Source: Nannobrachium achirus
Lineage: Eukaryota; Chordata; Actinopteri; Myctophiformes; Myctophidae
Direction of reading: 5' to 3'
Assembly (NCBI GenBank): GCA_963921795.1
Contig: OY997651.1
Location: 51,852,518-51,916,517 of the forward strand
DNA length: 64,000 bases
Shown here: one piece after another, positions 48,406-60,600 of the stretch
How the letters are laid out: each line of letters starts with the position of its first letter
How positions within the stretch are numbered: position 1 is the stretch's first letter
Program-made: the position numbers and the translations under genes
Notes under the pieces: generated by a model
What the model was told of the DNA's origin: nothing
Databases searched by the model: none
What the model saw: only the letters and a program-made list of their open reading frames with translations

Positions 48406-48466
48406 GATAGATGCACACAGCAGCAGCAAAGGACACTTGATTAACCAGAAAGCATAATGGAATCTT

Positions 48467-49538
48467 CAGAGGCGGCCGCTAGGGGGTGCCAGCGGTGCAC
48501 TGGCCCAGGGCGCCACTTTGGTGGGGCGGCACCGAGCCGACAAGTATGAAGAAGAAAAAGAAAAAAAAAACACTCCTTGCCTAGTTAAACCGACAGACCG
48601 AATACAACAACACCCCCTGGCCCTGGTGGTAAGATACAGGTGTGGTGACCCACATATACAGTACAGACTGTGAGAGACATTCACCAAGGAGTACTGTGCC
48701 TTTAAGGGCTGGGGGGTTAGTTAGTCTTGGGGCTTCCGTTTCCGGGTGATGTGTTGTTGTTGTTGTGCTGCTAGCTTGATGCACACCGTGTATGTACGTG
48801 ATACAAGTTTATGTGGAGTTAAGTAAACTACCTCGACTGCACCTATGTCTACTGTCTCGCTGTTGCCTAACTCTACACTGGTGACCCCGTGAGTGAATAC
48901 GACATGTCCGACAACGAAGACAACGTTGCCGGCGTTAACGTTCCCGCAGCGCCCGCACCGAACGTCGGTGCTAACGATATGGCTAACGTTAATGCCAACA
49001 TCTACGCCGCTATCGTCAAGTTGCCGGACTTTTGGCAGCATAACCCACGGCCGTGGTTTCAACACATTGAAGCCCAGTTCCAGCTCAGAGGAATAACACA
49101 GGACGTCACGAAATACTCCCTAACTCTACAAAGGTAACATTAGGTTACAACATAATATACTGTATGTCACTGGGAGTCAGTCTGCTGCTTGCCCTGAAAC
49201 ATCACATGGAGAGGATCATTTTTGTTCCCGACTTTACTCTACAAAACACAGACCTCAGGCTCTATCAGCCAGGATATAGGAACTCTATAGTCTTGTCTCA
49301 CTGTGCGTGACTGTGAAAGAAGAACCATTTCTCCCAGCCCAAGGTAAGAAGACTAAGACAGTCAGATCATGCTTTAATAAACACTATTATATTAAGCCCA
49401 AAATGGTTCTGCCGCCGTGTAGAACCGAACCGCTTTTAACTTAAAAAAATGCATAATTTGCCCGCGAATATCCGATTTTTCGTAGGGCGGCGCTATACTA
49501 CCTGGCCCAGGGCGCAATATAGGTCAAGACCGCCACTG
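48467..49538 (+). mobile_element. hAT-type element, TSD GGAATCTT, nested
   Basis: It begins CAGAGGCGGCCGCTAG and ends CAAGACCGCCACTG, with a perfect 8-bp duplication GGAATCTT at 48459-48466 and 49539-49546. The interior is largely a fragment of a Ty3/Gypsy element. Confidence 0.92.
48641..49137 (+). mobile_element. Ty3/Gypsy LTR element fragment (fossil)
   Basis: The parts seen are a probable LTR (about 48641-48877, starting TGTGGTGACC and ending CTACA), a primer-binding-type stretch after it (TGGTGACCCCGTG), and the beginning of gag with a typical LPDFWQHNPRPWFQHIEAQF segment. The rest of the element is missing, so it is a broken fragment inside a hAT element. Confidence 0.75.
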
Positions 49539-50000
49539 GGAATCTTACCGGACGAGATGATCGTCTCTATAAGGTAAGGCTGTCAACGTATGGTGCTTTT
49601 AGGTTGATCATGTTGATGTTGTTGTAATACAATCCTTTTAAGTCCTTGTCAATATATCCAGGTTGGTTCCGCTTTGAAAGTAGGCTAGTTTTCTTGGATT
49701 TATACTTATTACAAACTTGTGCAATTGCCTGCTGCCTTTTAATTTAACATGCAGCTCGAAACTTTCATCGTAGCCGCTCCACACAGAGCTAACGCTGACT
49801 CGCTGCTGTGGCCGAATTTCCGTATATCCAAAGGTTTCGATTGTGACGTCATCACAACAACCAGACTGCTCTATGAGACTGATAGATATACTTCCGTATG
49901 CGTCACCGATTATCCTTGGATCATTGGTTAGGAACTTAGACAGGCTTCAGAGCTGCGCTAAAGACAGGCAGACAGCGATATGCGCCTTTTCTCTGTTACT
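49139..50000. other. Interior of the nested and outer hAT elements; no gene seen
   Basis: No hAT transposase or other recognisable frame is present. From 50005 the sequence becomes GGGCCCG-rich, mirroring the left end of the outer element. Confidence 0.45.
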
Positions 50001-50123
50001 TGAGCCCGGAGCCCGGAGCCCGGCCAGGCCCGACTAATTATTATAATTTTTGGGCCCGATTACGCCGGGCCGGGCCGGGCCGGGTCGGGTCGGGCTCGGG
50101 CAGAATTTGAGAACTCTACTTAA

Positions 50124-50437
50124 AGGAGTAGTTCACCCCCAAAATGACTTTTTTTCTATTGATTAGTCACGCCATGGAGACTAGAGTTCAACAATACTTT
50201 TTGTTTTTTGTCGCATTCCTAAGACAAAAATGTGATAACAATAAATTTACCCCCATTGATTCCGGATGGTGACCCGTTTCGAAACGGGTCACCATCCGGA
50301 ATCAATGGGGGTAAATTTACTCGAATCAATTTTTTGTCTTAGGAATGTGACAAAAAACTAAAAATATTATTGAACTCTAGTCTCCATGGCATGACTAATC
50401 AATAGAAAAAAAGTCATTTTGGGGGTGAACTACTCCT
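50124..50437. mobile_element. 314-bp palindromic MITE with TTAA target duplication
   Basis: It starts AGGAGTAGTTCACCCCC and ends GGGGGTGAACTACTCCT, flanked by TTAA (50120-50123 and 50438-50441). The centre GACCCGTTTCGAAACGGGTC spans 50271-50290, so the exact midpoint (50280/50281) is the axis of symmetry. TTAA targeting suggests a piggyBac- or Kolobok-type source. It sits inside the target duplication of the outer hAT element. Confidence 0.95.
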
Positions 50438-50637
50438 TTAAGGGCAGCCGGTACAAAAGATGTTCCTAATCTCTCACATCTCCGTCCTGGGAAGACAAAG
50501 CGGTCATTTCCTCTCTTACTCCAGTAACTGGTGATCTCCAGATGGAGCAAACAGATTTGCAAGGATTCACAAACATTTTCAAAGACGTTCTTGAAGATAT
50601 TTTTACATTGAATGATCTTTGAACGTATTTTAGTATT

Positions 50638-50888
50638 GAAAGGGATATTTCACTTTTAAAAACGCTTTTGGTCATTTTATTGTCTAATCAGGCTTTTGGG
50701 AACACCCAGGACATGCTTCCGAATATGTGAGCAGGCTTTTTTCAATGGGGGGGAAAAACTTAATACAATAAAAAATGAATACATACTAAATACTGACTCA
50801 AGCTATTCAAAAACTGTCCTGTGTGTTCCCAAAAGCCTGATTAGACCATAAAATGGCCAAAAGTTTTTTGAAAGTGAAATATCCCTTT
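50638..50888. mobile_element. 250-bp MITE with 65-bp inverted ends
   Basis: GAAAGGGATATTTCACTTTT on the left pairs with GAAAGTGAAATATCCCTTT on the right, and pairing continues through GTCTAATCAGGCTTTTGGGA and its complement. The target duplication is unclear. Confidence 0.88.
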
Positions 50889-51189
50889 AGGTGTACTAAA
50901 TAAAAATCTCTCGCACACTCTGTGAGTTACATCAGCAGATGCTTTTCATCTGACACATTGAACATACTGTAGTTATTTATTGAACATGATGCCCTGTATA
51001 TTCAAATGGATTTCTCAGTGAAAACCGTCTATGTACAGTAGACGGGTATCTTTAAATGGCAGGAAAATGCTGCATTTGGGCTGCGCCAGACTTTAGACCA
51101 GGTTTAGCTGGTCTTTTCAACTGGGTCTTTTGAACTTAATTTTCATTTCTTAGATTGACTGAATCCAATATCTGCTTCATCATACTTAG

Positions 51190-54100
51190 GTACTTTCTGT
51201 AAATAGCTCATCAGAGGAAGATGAGGATGAGGAGGAGCATGGGGATTCTGGTGAGAGCAAAACAAACCTACGCCTGGATGAAATGAATGCATTACCTCGC
51301 TCAGTCCTTTGGCCTCTTTCACATCATAACATTTGGCTTGATGACTCTCACGTACGTTACCCTCAAGGGTAACGTACGCCCCCATTTGAGAAATCTGGTC
51401 GTGGTGTTTGACCAATCCATGCACTTGGACAATCATGTCAAATCACTCACACGTACCTGTTTCTTTCACCTCAGAAATATTGCAAAACTCTGGACCATCA
51501 TATCCCACTCTGAACTTGAAATGGCCGTACCGTACATGCTTTCATCTCATCCAGGCTAGATTACTGTAACTCCATTTTTACCTGTCTCAACAAAACATCC
51601 GTTGACAAATTGCAGCTGGTTCATAACGCTGCTGCCAAATGTATATGTATACTCACTAGATCAAAAAGGTCATGTCACATCACCCCCATTCTAGCCTCTC
51701 TGCAGTGGCTCCCGGTACACTACAGGATCCACTTCAAAGTCCTCACATTTACCTACAGAGCAATTCATGGCCCAGCCCCTACGTACATCTCAGAAATTAT
51801 CCGTCCCACCCCCACCACCCGTTCACTCAGATCCGCAGATAAACACCTCCTTGATGTTCCTCGGACAAACCTTGTAACCAAGGGCGACCGAGCCTTTGAG
51901 GCCATAGCCCCTAAACTCTGGAACCCCTCCCTCTGGACCTAAAAACGGCCCCCTCAGAGGACTCCTTTAAGAGGCATCTGAAAACACACATGTTCAGACA
52001 GGCCTTTGGTCACTTATAGGCGCCCCTGTTTTCACTGTTCTTTTGTTTTCTATGTTACTGTAGGTGTTTTAATGTATTGGTGTCTTCTCTGCAACTGTAG
52101 AGCTTATTTTTTATCTTTGTATCTCTGCAACTGTAGAGCTTACTTACTTTTTTATTTTAATTTTATTGAGTATTGTGTAGGGGAGAACGGGGTAAGATGA
52201 ACCGCTGGGTAAGATGAACCACCCCCTTTATCTTTAAAACTATACACATGAGTTGTCATTTGACCCCACAATAAGAACGCAAACATAATTTCCACCTGGC
52301 TGTGGAGTTTACAGACACATGGGCAAAGTGGAAAGCATATTTCTACCCCAAAAAGTGTTTTTTGCTGGTCGAAGTACATTTTTTACTTTTATGGTATAAT
52401 GATTTTTATGTTAAAGCAAATGTACCCAGGTCTAAACTTATATAGCATGTATGTTTGTGATAGCCCAATGTATAAAACTATGTGAATCATTTAGCTAAAG
52501 ATGAGCCTTAAGCATTAAGCTAGCCAGGTTTTGTCAAAATGGTGGCTCTGGGGCAAGATGAACCACATGCCTTGGGGTAAGTTGAACTATGTGAATCACC
52601 ATTCATATTTTTTATTAGGTCTTTGCTACTCAATTTATGCTGAATGATGTTTCATTTTGATGAATACACTAATTTAAGAGAAGTTTTTAATATTATATTA
52701 ATAATTGCAAATATTAAAAGGTTCTGAATAACAAACTTAATTTAATCGTTTTTTATATGTTTTCTTATAGTTTAAATAACCATAAGAAAGGAAATAAGAC
52801 TATTTGCAAAAGGGAAATGTGTTATTAAAATATTTCTGATAAGTACATACATTCTTTGTTCAAGTTTAAACTCTTAAAAGTTTAGAATATCACGTGGGTC
52901 AACTTACCCCTTTACCTGGATCAACTTACCCCTCACTTGGGGCAAGTTGAACCAGATGACCACTTTTTTTTTAATATGTCATATTTTTATGGTCCTTTGT
53001 CATAGCCACTTACTTAGAATTTCAAATGATAGCAGACATCCTGAAATATGTCTAGATGTTTTGAATTTACTGCCAGCTCACTTTTTCTTGCTTCCAGAGC
53101 AACATAAGCGCGAAGTGGTTCATCTTACCCCGTTCTCCCCTATCTGTAAAGCACTCTGTGCACTCGTGCTGTGAAGATGTGCTATATAAATAATGTTCAT
53201 TCATTCATTCATTCATTCATTCATTCATTCATTCATTCATTCATGGTGTTGCCCACAATTAACCCCTGGTCCTGAAGTTGAGGCTTTTCAATGGGAAACT
53301 ATAAACAATATGCTATATGTGCCTTATATCAATAATATCTTGTATGTGTAAGTATTGTTATTTGTCCCCTCAGATAAAGTGTACCTAAGATCATGCTGTG
53401 AAAACTGTGAACACGTCAATCAGGTCAGTTTGCCCAAAGCAGATACTTATTATTGATGTGTGTATGGCTGTCTGTGATCCTAAATGATCTACTGTTTGCT
53501 TCCTTAGTAGAGTTATGGCGATGAGAGGATCATTCCTGAGAAGCTGTCCAGAGGGCGCTTGCAGTGAGTCTGGATTGATTGATTGTAGAATTTATTAGAA
53601 GTTTGTAATAGAAAAAAGTACAGTTTCATGACAGTACAAATCACTGGTACAAGGTCAACTAAAAGGAGATCCTAGAAAGCCGAGGCTTATTTCCACAGGA
53701 ACCACACTTTAAGTATCTCAAATAACATTGAAAGACAGACGGATAGAACATAGTACTTTATCTAGGATAATATCAGTTTCAAAAGCATAACATCAAATAC
53801 AAAGGCAGAAAAAAAAGAAAAAGGGGGGGGGGGGGGCATGGGGGCTTAGTCTATTTACAAGTCACGGGTAGCAGCTGTCTGAAGATGACTTTTCATACCA
53901 ATTTTGAAGGAGGCTAGGGATTTGCTCTTCTTTAAGGCTTGAGGAAGGGCGTTCCACATGTTGATGGTATAGCAGGAGAACGAGTTAGAGCCTTGTTTAG
54001 TGTTAAATCTATGTTGATGATGATTAGTGGAGCTACCTCTGGTGTTGTGATCGTGAACATCCTTGACCTTTAAGAAGTAGTTTGTCAGGTACATGGGTAT

Positions 54101-54561
54101 CTTGGAGGTGTAGTGAATCTTGTACACCTGGCCCATTGCAAGATGCTATACTCTGTCAGCTACTTTGAGCCACCCCACGCTTTAGTGGTGATGATCGGTA
54201 AGGTGGGTCTGAGGTGGAAGACCAAGCACAACCCTAATTAGTTTGTTCTGGGCTGTTTGGAGCTTTAACTTTAAGGCTGGGGCGTCGCGATACCAGACAA
54301 GGACTCCGTATTCAATGAGGGGCCCAATAAGAACACCTCCTAGTGTCTTTCGAGATTTAATATTGATCAGCGGGGCAACCCTTTGCAAGAAACAAATTTG
54401 TTGGTTGACTTTTTTGATTACCTTGGTAGTCATTTTTTCACTGGATAGGTTAGCCTCCAGGATGCAACTCAGGTAGCAGATGTGACATCACTTAAGACTT
54501 CATCTGCCCATTGACACAGTTCTGGTTTAATTCAATTCTCCTTATGCCTTTTTATCGTTGA

Positions 54562-54660
<99 letters not shown>

Positions 54661-57600
54661 TGTGTGTGTGTGTAGGGCTCAGCTGGAAGGAGTGGGGGAA
54701 TATGAGTGTGCGTTCACAGGTCTGATATTTGAGTCGATGGAGCCAGTTCTGGTGCGTTATTCCATCCTGTCCTGGTCCAAGTTCATCCATTTCCTCCCGA
54801 ATCCCTGGATGATTGCTGGCCCCATATTCAACGTGCAGACAGTTGACAAGGATGCGATTGCCCTCAGGACCATCCAGTTCCCCCACTCCCTGTGCCTGGC
54901 TGGTAAGATTCTGAACCCATTAGTGGGCCAGAGATTATTTGTTATTGACTGCTAAACATTTTACAATTTTAGAACAAGACTAAGGGCCCTCGCTGTGTGA
55001 TCATGTGGGTGGAGAGGTGCTGTAGGTAGGGGGTGTGTCCTTTTCAAAGCTGCACAATGCAATTTTGAGGTCAAGGAGGATCAGGCCGTGGATCAGGTCT
55101 ACTGGCGTACAATCTGGGAATTAGCAAAGGATTTGCCTGTATATGGATTTTGTTGTATCTATAAAACTTTAAAGAGCCTATGTCACAGCTGAAATTATCA
55201 TGTATGATACAGTAAGTCACGTGGTCTCTCTGAAAACAGTTTGTAGGCTATGTACTGTACTGTATGTATACATCTCCTCCTCCAGCCCCCCGAGCCCCGT
55301 TGAACCACACACACACATAATATTTATATACACAGATTACATATAAAATACATTTTCGTGCGGGAGAGGGGAGAAAGAGAGAATGTACAGTATGTACAGT
55401 AAATTAATTTGATTGGCTTATTGCACATTCCCACAATGACATCATCAACATATTAGCAAGATGTCAGCGGCTGTTTAAGTACCTTAACATCCCCTTGTTT
55501 CGATTGTTTCCACCCAGCCCCTGACAATGACATCGTATTTGGCGTCCTACACATCACTGGCAATGGTTCCGTCATTGAGAGAGTCACATCCTCAGGAAGC
55601 CATATAAAGTGGCCGGTGTCCTCCCTGTCACCTGTTGCTGTCATCGCCCATAGGACGGAGCCGGTGAAACCCCACGGAGCGGTTCTTGTCTATGAGGATC
55701 TGTGCAGTGATGACGACAGCCACACTTTCCGCATCTACCTCGCTGTCAACAGCCCTTCACATATTAAAGTGAGGAGAGCACCAAGATGGAGAGGGGACTG
55801 CCCATAAGTCCTACATCTCATTAGTCATACATCTCATTAGTCCTAATTTGATTAGGGTTAGGTTTTAGGGTTAGGTTTAGGCATAAAGTTTTACTGAGGT
55901 TAGGGTTAGGTTTAGGTTTAGGCATAGTATTTTTACCAGGTTAACATTCACCAGATTTGGATTAATGGGATGTAGGAACAATGAGATGTCGGACCAGTAA
56001 TGGAATGTGTGCCTCCAGTTTAGCATTGGGCTATAAATAACTGAGTTTAGTGTAATGATTGATAATGATAATCATCGTAACAAAGTCATAACATTTACAT
56101 ATTTTGAAACCACAGCCATCAGCTGAATAATGTATTTAATATATAAATGCATATCATATATGTATGATCATAATTTATATAATCATATCTAGATATCTCA
56201 TCAGGTCAAGATGATCGCTGACAATGTATAGCTTTGTGTCGATCAGTTTTTCTGATCATAGATACCTAGTCAGAACTAAGTATAGTGCTTTCATGCTGCC
56301 TTTTGCCCGCCATGCATTGACGTGCAACGGGTACCGATCTACAGACAAACACACTGCTAACTTCATAGTACTGAGTGTCATCATAGTACTGATGTCATAG
56401 ACTGGCCTCCAAGTACTCTGAAAATGGGTACTGACGAGCTGCGAGCTGATAATTAAGCTTCTATTAAATTATGTCTTGAGCTTTGATGTAGATTTGTATC
56501 GATCACAGTGTTTAATGACTAGCTTTTATAAATATTTAGATGGTTATACGTACTTCACTTTATTCCAACTTGTCATTCTCCTCTATTTTCTGCTTCCCTA
56601 TTCCCCTGCCTCGTCCCTTTCCATCCTTCTCTTCTTTTGTCCATCACCATGTCCTCCTGTTGTCCTTGCGTGGCAGGACATACTCTTGGAGTTGTGCAAC
56701 TCAAAGAGGTGTCACAGTTGGGTTGAGAAGCCACACAGCTGTGTACTGCCAGAGAGGAAGTACCAACTCAAGAGTGAGCAAACTGGGGATATTACGCCTG
56801 AGGTGTGTTTGTTCATTGATCATAGCATGTGTATGGTAAAGGTTGTGTGAGATAGGTGTAACTATTTTGTATAGTTAGATTAAGCCCCCCATGCTCTACT
56901 TCTAATAAATTCTTCAATCAATCAATCAATCAATTCATTATGAATGTGTGATGCAACAATGAATGTATTAATTATTCCTATTATTTGTGTGCAGGACTTG
57001 AATTTTACCCTGGCAGAAACGATGTTGAAAGGCTACTTTGAAGCATTCTATGAGCAGCAGCCTCCCTTCAGATTGTATCTTAAATCAAGTGATACTGATG
57101 CCACTGCATGGTTTGCAACCATTCGATCAGGTACATACTGTACTGTACACAGTCACCTTTCTATTGAAGGTCTGTGTTTGTTTGTGCTTGATCATATTTG
57201 CATTTCTGAATGAATATGCCTATGTTTTGTGCTCACTTCAGGTGACTTGGCTCGCAGTACAAGGAAAAAGCGGAGCAAATGGAAAATATGTAAGCAACTA
57301 AGCATGATCAATTTAGTTTTCATTGATATCAGCATTGTATAACCCGACAGTAATTCCCATCTCTTTTACAGGGAGAAAGTGGAGAAGATGTTGTTCCTTC
57401 CATAGGCCAGGTGATTTTCCCTTTCCTTAATTAATTATCATCACGAGTTACACAATCATGCATTGGGGAGTCAGCTAGCCTGTTAGCAGTTATGGGCAAG
57501 CTACTTGGAAAATGTTACACTTGATTAAATATAGCTAAGCTACAGCGACACTATCCCCAAATAAATGTAGTTACCTAAGCAACAAGCTACATGGCAAAAG

Positions 57601-60600
57601 TAGCTATCCAAATCAACATTGCTTTCGGTCACTTCACTGTCATCTGGGGACCTGGGGGGGGGGGGGATCAGACGTCTTGAATGTCCCCTCACTATTGGGG
57701 ACACTATTGCAATTGACTGGTCTATTTATTTATTTATTTTTCCCAATCGTGATAGGCAAGCTATTTGGATAATGTACAGTAGTAGGCCTAAGGTACATTA
57801 CGTTTACTCTGATTAAATATAGCTTAACTACACTACAAGCTATCCCCAGAGAAATGTAGCTAATTTCTGTTATGCTACTTAGAAATGTAGTTCAGCTATG
57901 TAGCTTAGCTACTTGTAGCTAGCTGCTGCCCATCACTGCCTGTTAGTCAGTATATGTCAGTCATACTATTTAAATGTATAATTGTAACTGAAATCAAGGC
58001 ATTGTTTTTCCATCCAGGCAACAGCCGAAACATGCCGATAACGATGACATCATCACTGGAAGTGGAAGAGACTTTGCCATCCATGTGGCCAATGATGGAG
58101 CCTGGGCTCAATGGTATGATGTAACATTGGTTCTCAAAGTGGGGTCCGGGGACCCCAAAGAGTCCTTGGGGGGGATTCCAGGGGGTCCCCAGCAAAAGTA
58201 GTTAACATAGCATCACAATCTCTATCCATTCCACTTTATTATTAAAAAATCTCAGCCATGTGAAGTGAGCGGTGCAGGCTGCTCAACAGCACTGCGGGGT
58301 GGCTTCAGCTGGAGTTTCCGTTCTCATACAGATAGATGGACATTTTTTACATCAATCTTCTCTTCTGGGGGTCCCTGGCACAAAACCTTTTCAGATGGGG
58401 GTCCTTGGCCAAATACATATCAATTTGGGTGTCCTTGGCACAAAAGGTTTGAGAACCACAGGCCTATGTATACTGTATACTGTAACATAAAAGAAACAGA
58501 GATAGGTCTAAAGTAACTAACACTTGCTATATGCCAGTAACTGAGAAATGCAATTTATTTATTGTCTCCACCAGCCGAAGGCAGGGGGAGAGTATGTTTT
58601 CGCCCCTGTCCGTCCGTCCGTCCTCCGAGTTTGTTACCAGCTATTATCTCCGGCGCCGTTGGCCCGGTCGCTACCAAAATGAGCACACACACTCCCTGGA
58701 TGCCAATTCAGAACCTCTGCCCCACATTTTTCAAATGGCTCTGTTCTAGCGCCACCATGAGGCAGATGTTTGCAAAACACATTTCTGTACACTACTCCTA
58801 CAGATTTTGTCCAAAAATCACGCAAATTGGTAGACAGTATCTCTAGAGTCATGTGATTGACACAGATCTGTCTGATTGTCCATATTCCATCCTGATTGGC
58901 TGAGATTGGCTTTCAAAGTTTGTAAGATTGGTCCATTTTGGACAAAATGCCTCAAATCACAAACGCAGAGTGTAATTAACATGAAATCGTGCACACGCGT
59001 TCCCGCTAGGCCGAGGAAGAAATGCCACTTCAAATCTTTGAAATCAGCCTCATGGTGGCGCTATAACAGGCCGATTTGTGGTTTTCCCTATAACTCCACC
59101 GATCAGTTTCAAACTTTGCCAGTAACTGAGAAATGCAATTTATTTATTGTCTCCACCAGCCGAAGGCAGGGGGAGAGTATGTTTTCGCCCCTGTCCGTCC
59201 GTCCGTCCTCCGAGTTTGTTACCAGCTATTATCTCCGGCGCCGTTGGCCCGGTCGCTACCAAAATGAGCACACACACTCCCTGGATGCCAATTCAGAACC
59301 TCTGCCCCACATTTTTCAAATGGCCCTGTTCTAGCGCCACCATGAGGCCGATGTTTGCAAAACACATTTCTGTACACTACTCTTACAGAATTTGTTAAAA
59401 AATCACGCAATTCGGTAGACAGTATCTCTACAGTCATGTGATCGACACGGATCTGTCTGATTGACCATATTCCATCCTGATTGGTGGAGATTGGCTTTCA
59501 AAGGTTGTAAGATTGGTCCATTTTTGACAAAATGTCTCAAATCACAAACGCAGAGTGCAATTAACATGAAATCGCGCACACATGTTCCCACTAGGCAGAG
59601 GAAGAAATGCCACTTCAAAATTTTGAAATCAGCCTCATGGTGGCGCTATACCAGTTTCAAACGTTGTAAGCGCATTCCCTATAGGCCAAGGAAAAACCCT
59701 TTCCTTGCATTTTTCACATCAGCCTTTTATAGCGCCACCAGGAGGCCGACTTATGTAAGACACATTTTTGGATATTACTCCTTCAGATTTTACCCAAAAT
59801 TAACACAAATCAGTACACAGTCTCTACAGTCATATGATCAAGACGGATCTGTCCCATATTAAATATTCCATCCTGGCTAAGATTGGCCTCCAAACTTTGC
59901 AGGATTGATCCGTTTCGAACAAAATGCCTCAAAACAAACACAGCGTGCAATTGTAATGAAATTGTGCACGCACATTCGCAAAAGGCCAAGGAAGAAATTA
60001 CTTTACAAAATGTTCACATCAGCCTCAGTGGCACCATGAAAGGTCTAAGATTGGTGAAGAACACATGCCACCCTTTTTACATTGGCCTATTATAGCACCA
60101 CCAGGACGCGTGGCCTGGTGGAGACCTGTGCTCGGAAGAGCACTTCTTCTAGTTTTTAATCACTTTTCAGTTGTAAAAAAAACATTTTTTTATATCTATC
60201 TAAGGAGTCATCCTTGATTTTTTTTTTGGTTTGCGAGTCCTTCACGTCTTCAGTTATTTTCTTTTATTTTTAAAACTTGCTTGCATGCTCAGAAACGTGA
60301 TAATTTAATTAAATGTTTTGCCCACAATTGTTATTTCCCTCAGCTTCAACCAGTCAGTTTGTCGACCAACACCGGGTTGACCTGATCAGCAGAGTGAAGA
60401 TGATCGACTCCATCCTGGATCTGCTCATTGCTGAGGGTGTTATCACCCAGGAGGGCTACAGTAACGTGAGGTCTAAGCCCACCCATATGGAGAAGATGAG
60501 GGAACTCTATGACCTCTTGCATTCCAGTGGGCCAAAAGCCAAAGATATATTTTACAAAGGTCTTGAAGAAAACGAGAAGTGGCTTCTCGATGATCTGAAA

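Larger units (their letters stand above)
42837..50118. mobile_element. 7.28-kb hAT-type element holding a FIIND-CARD exon
   Basis: The left end is TAGAGTTCTCAA (42837) and the right end TTGAGAACTCTA (50118), a perfect 12-bp inverted repeat followed on both sides by GGGCCCG-rich sequence. The left flank is CTTAAGGG (42829-42836). The right flank is C plus TTAA (50119-50123), then a later TTAA-type MITE, then a second TTAA followed by GGG (50438-50444). Without the MITE the right flank reads CTTAAGGG, a perfect 8-bp target duplication. No hAT transposase frame was seen inside, so it is non-autonomous now. Contents in order: an inverted arm (43255-43490), the FIIND-CARD exon (43598-44956), a fragment of an unknown multi-copy ORF (45215-45790), tandem repeats, a CCATATATGG satellite, and a nested hAT (48467-49538). 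The alternative is two independent end-fragments with matching flanks by chance. Confidence 0.78.

Noticed and set aside
50524-50631. Open stretch after CTTACTCCAG reading MEQTDLQGFTNIFKDVLEDI
   Set aside because: It ends in a stop with no usable donor before it, so it cannot be an internal exon of the FIIND-CARD gene.
58533-59862. Frames of 94-152 codons, repeated twice
   Set aside because: They repeat with the 585-bp tandem unit and belong to the interspersed family, not to a gene.
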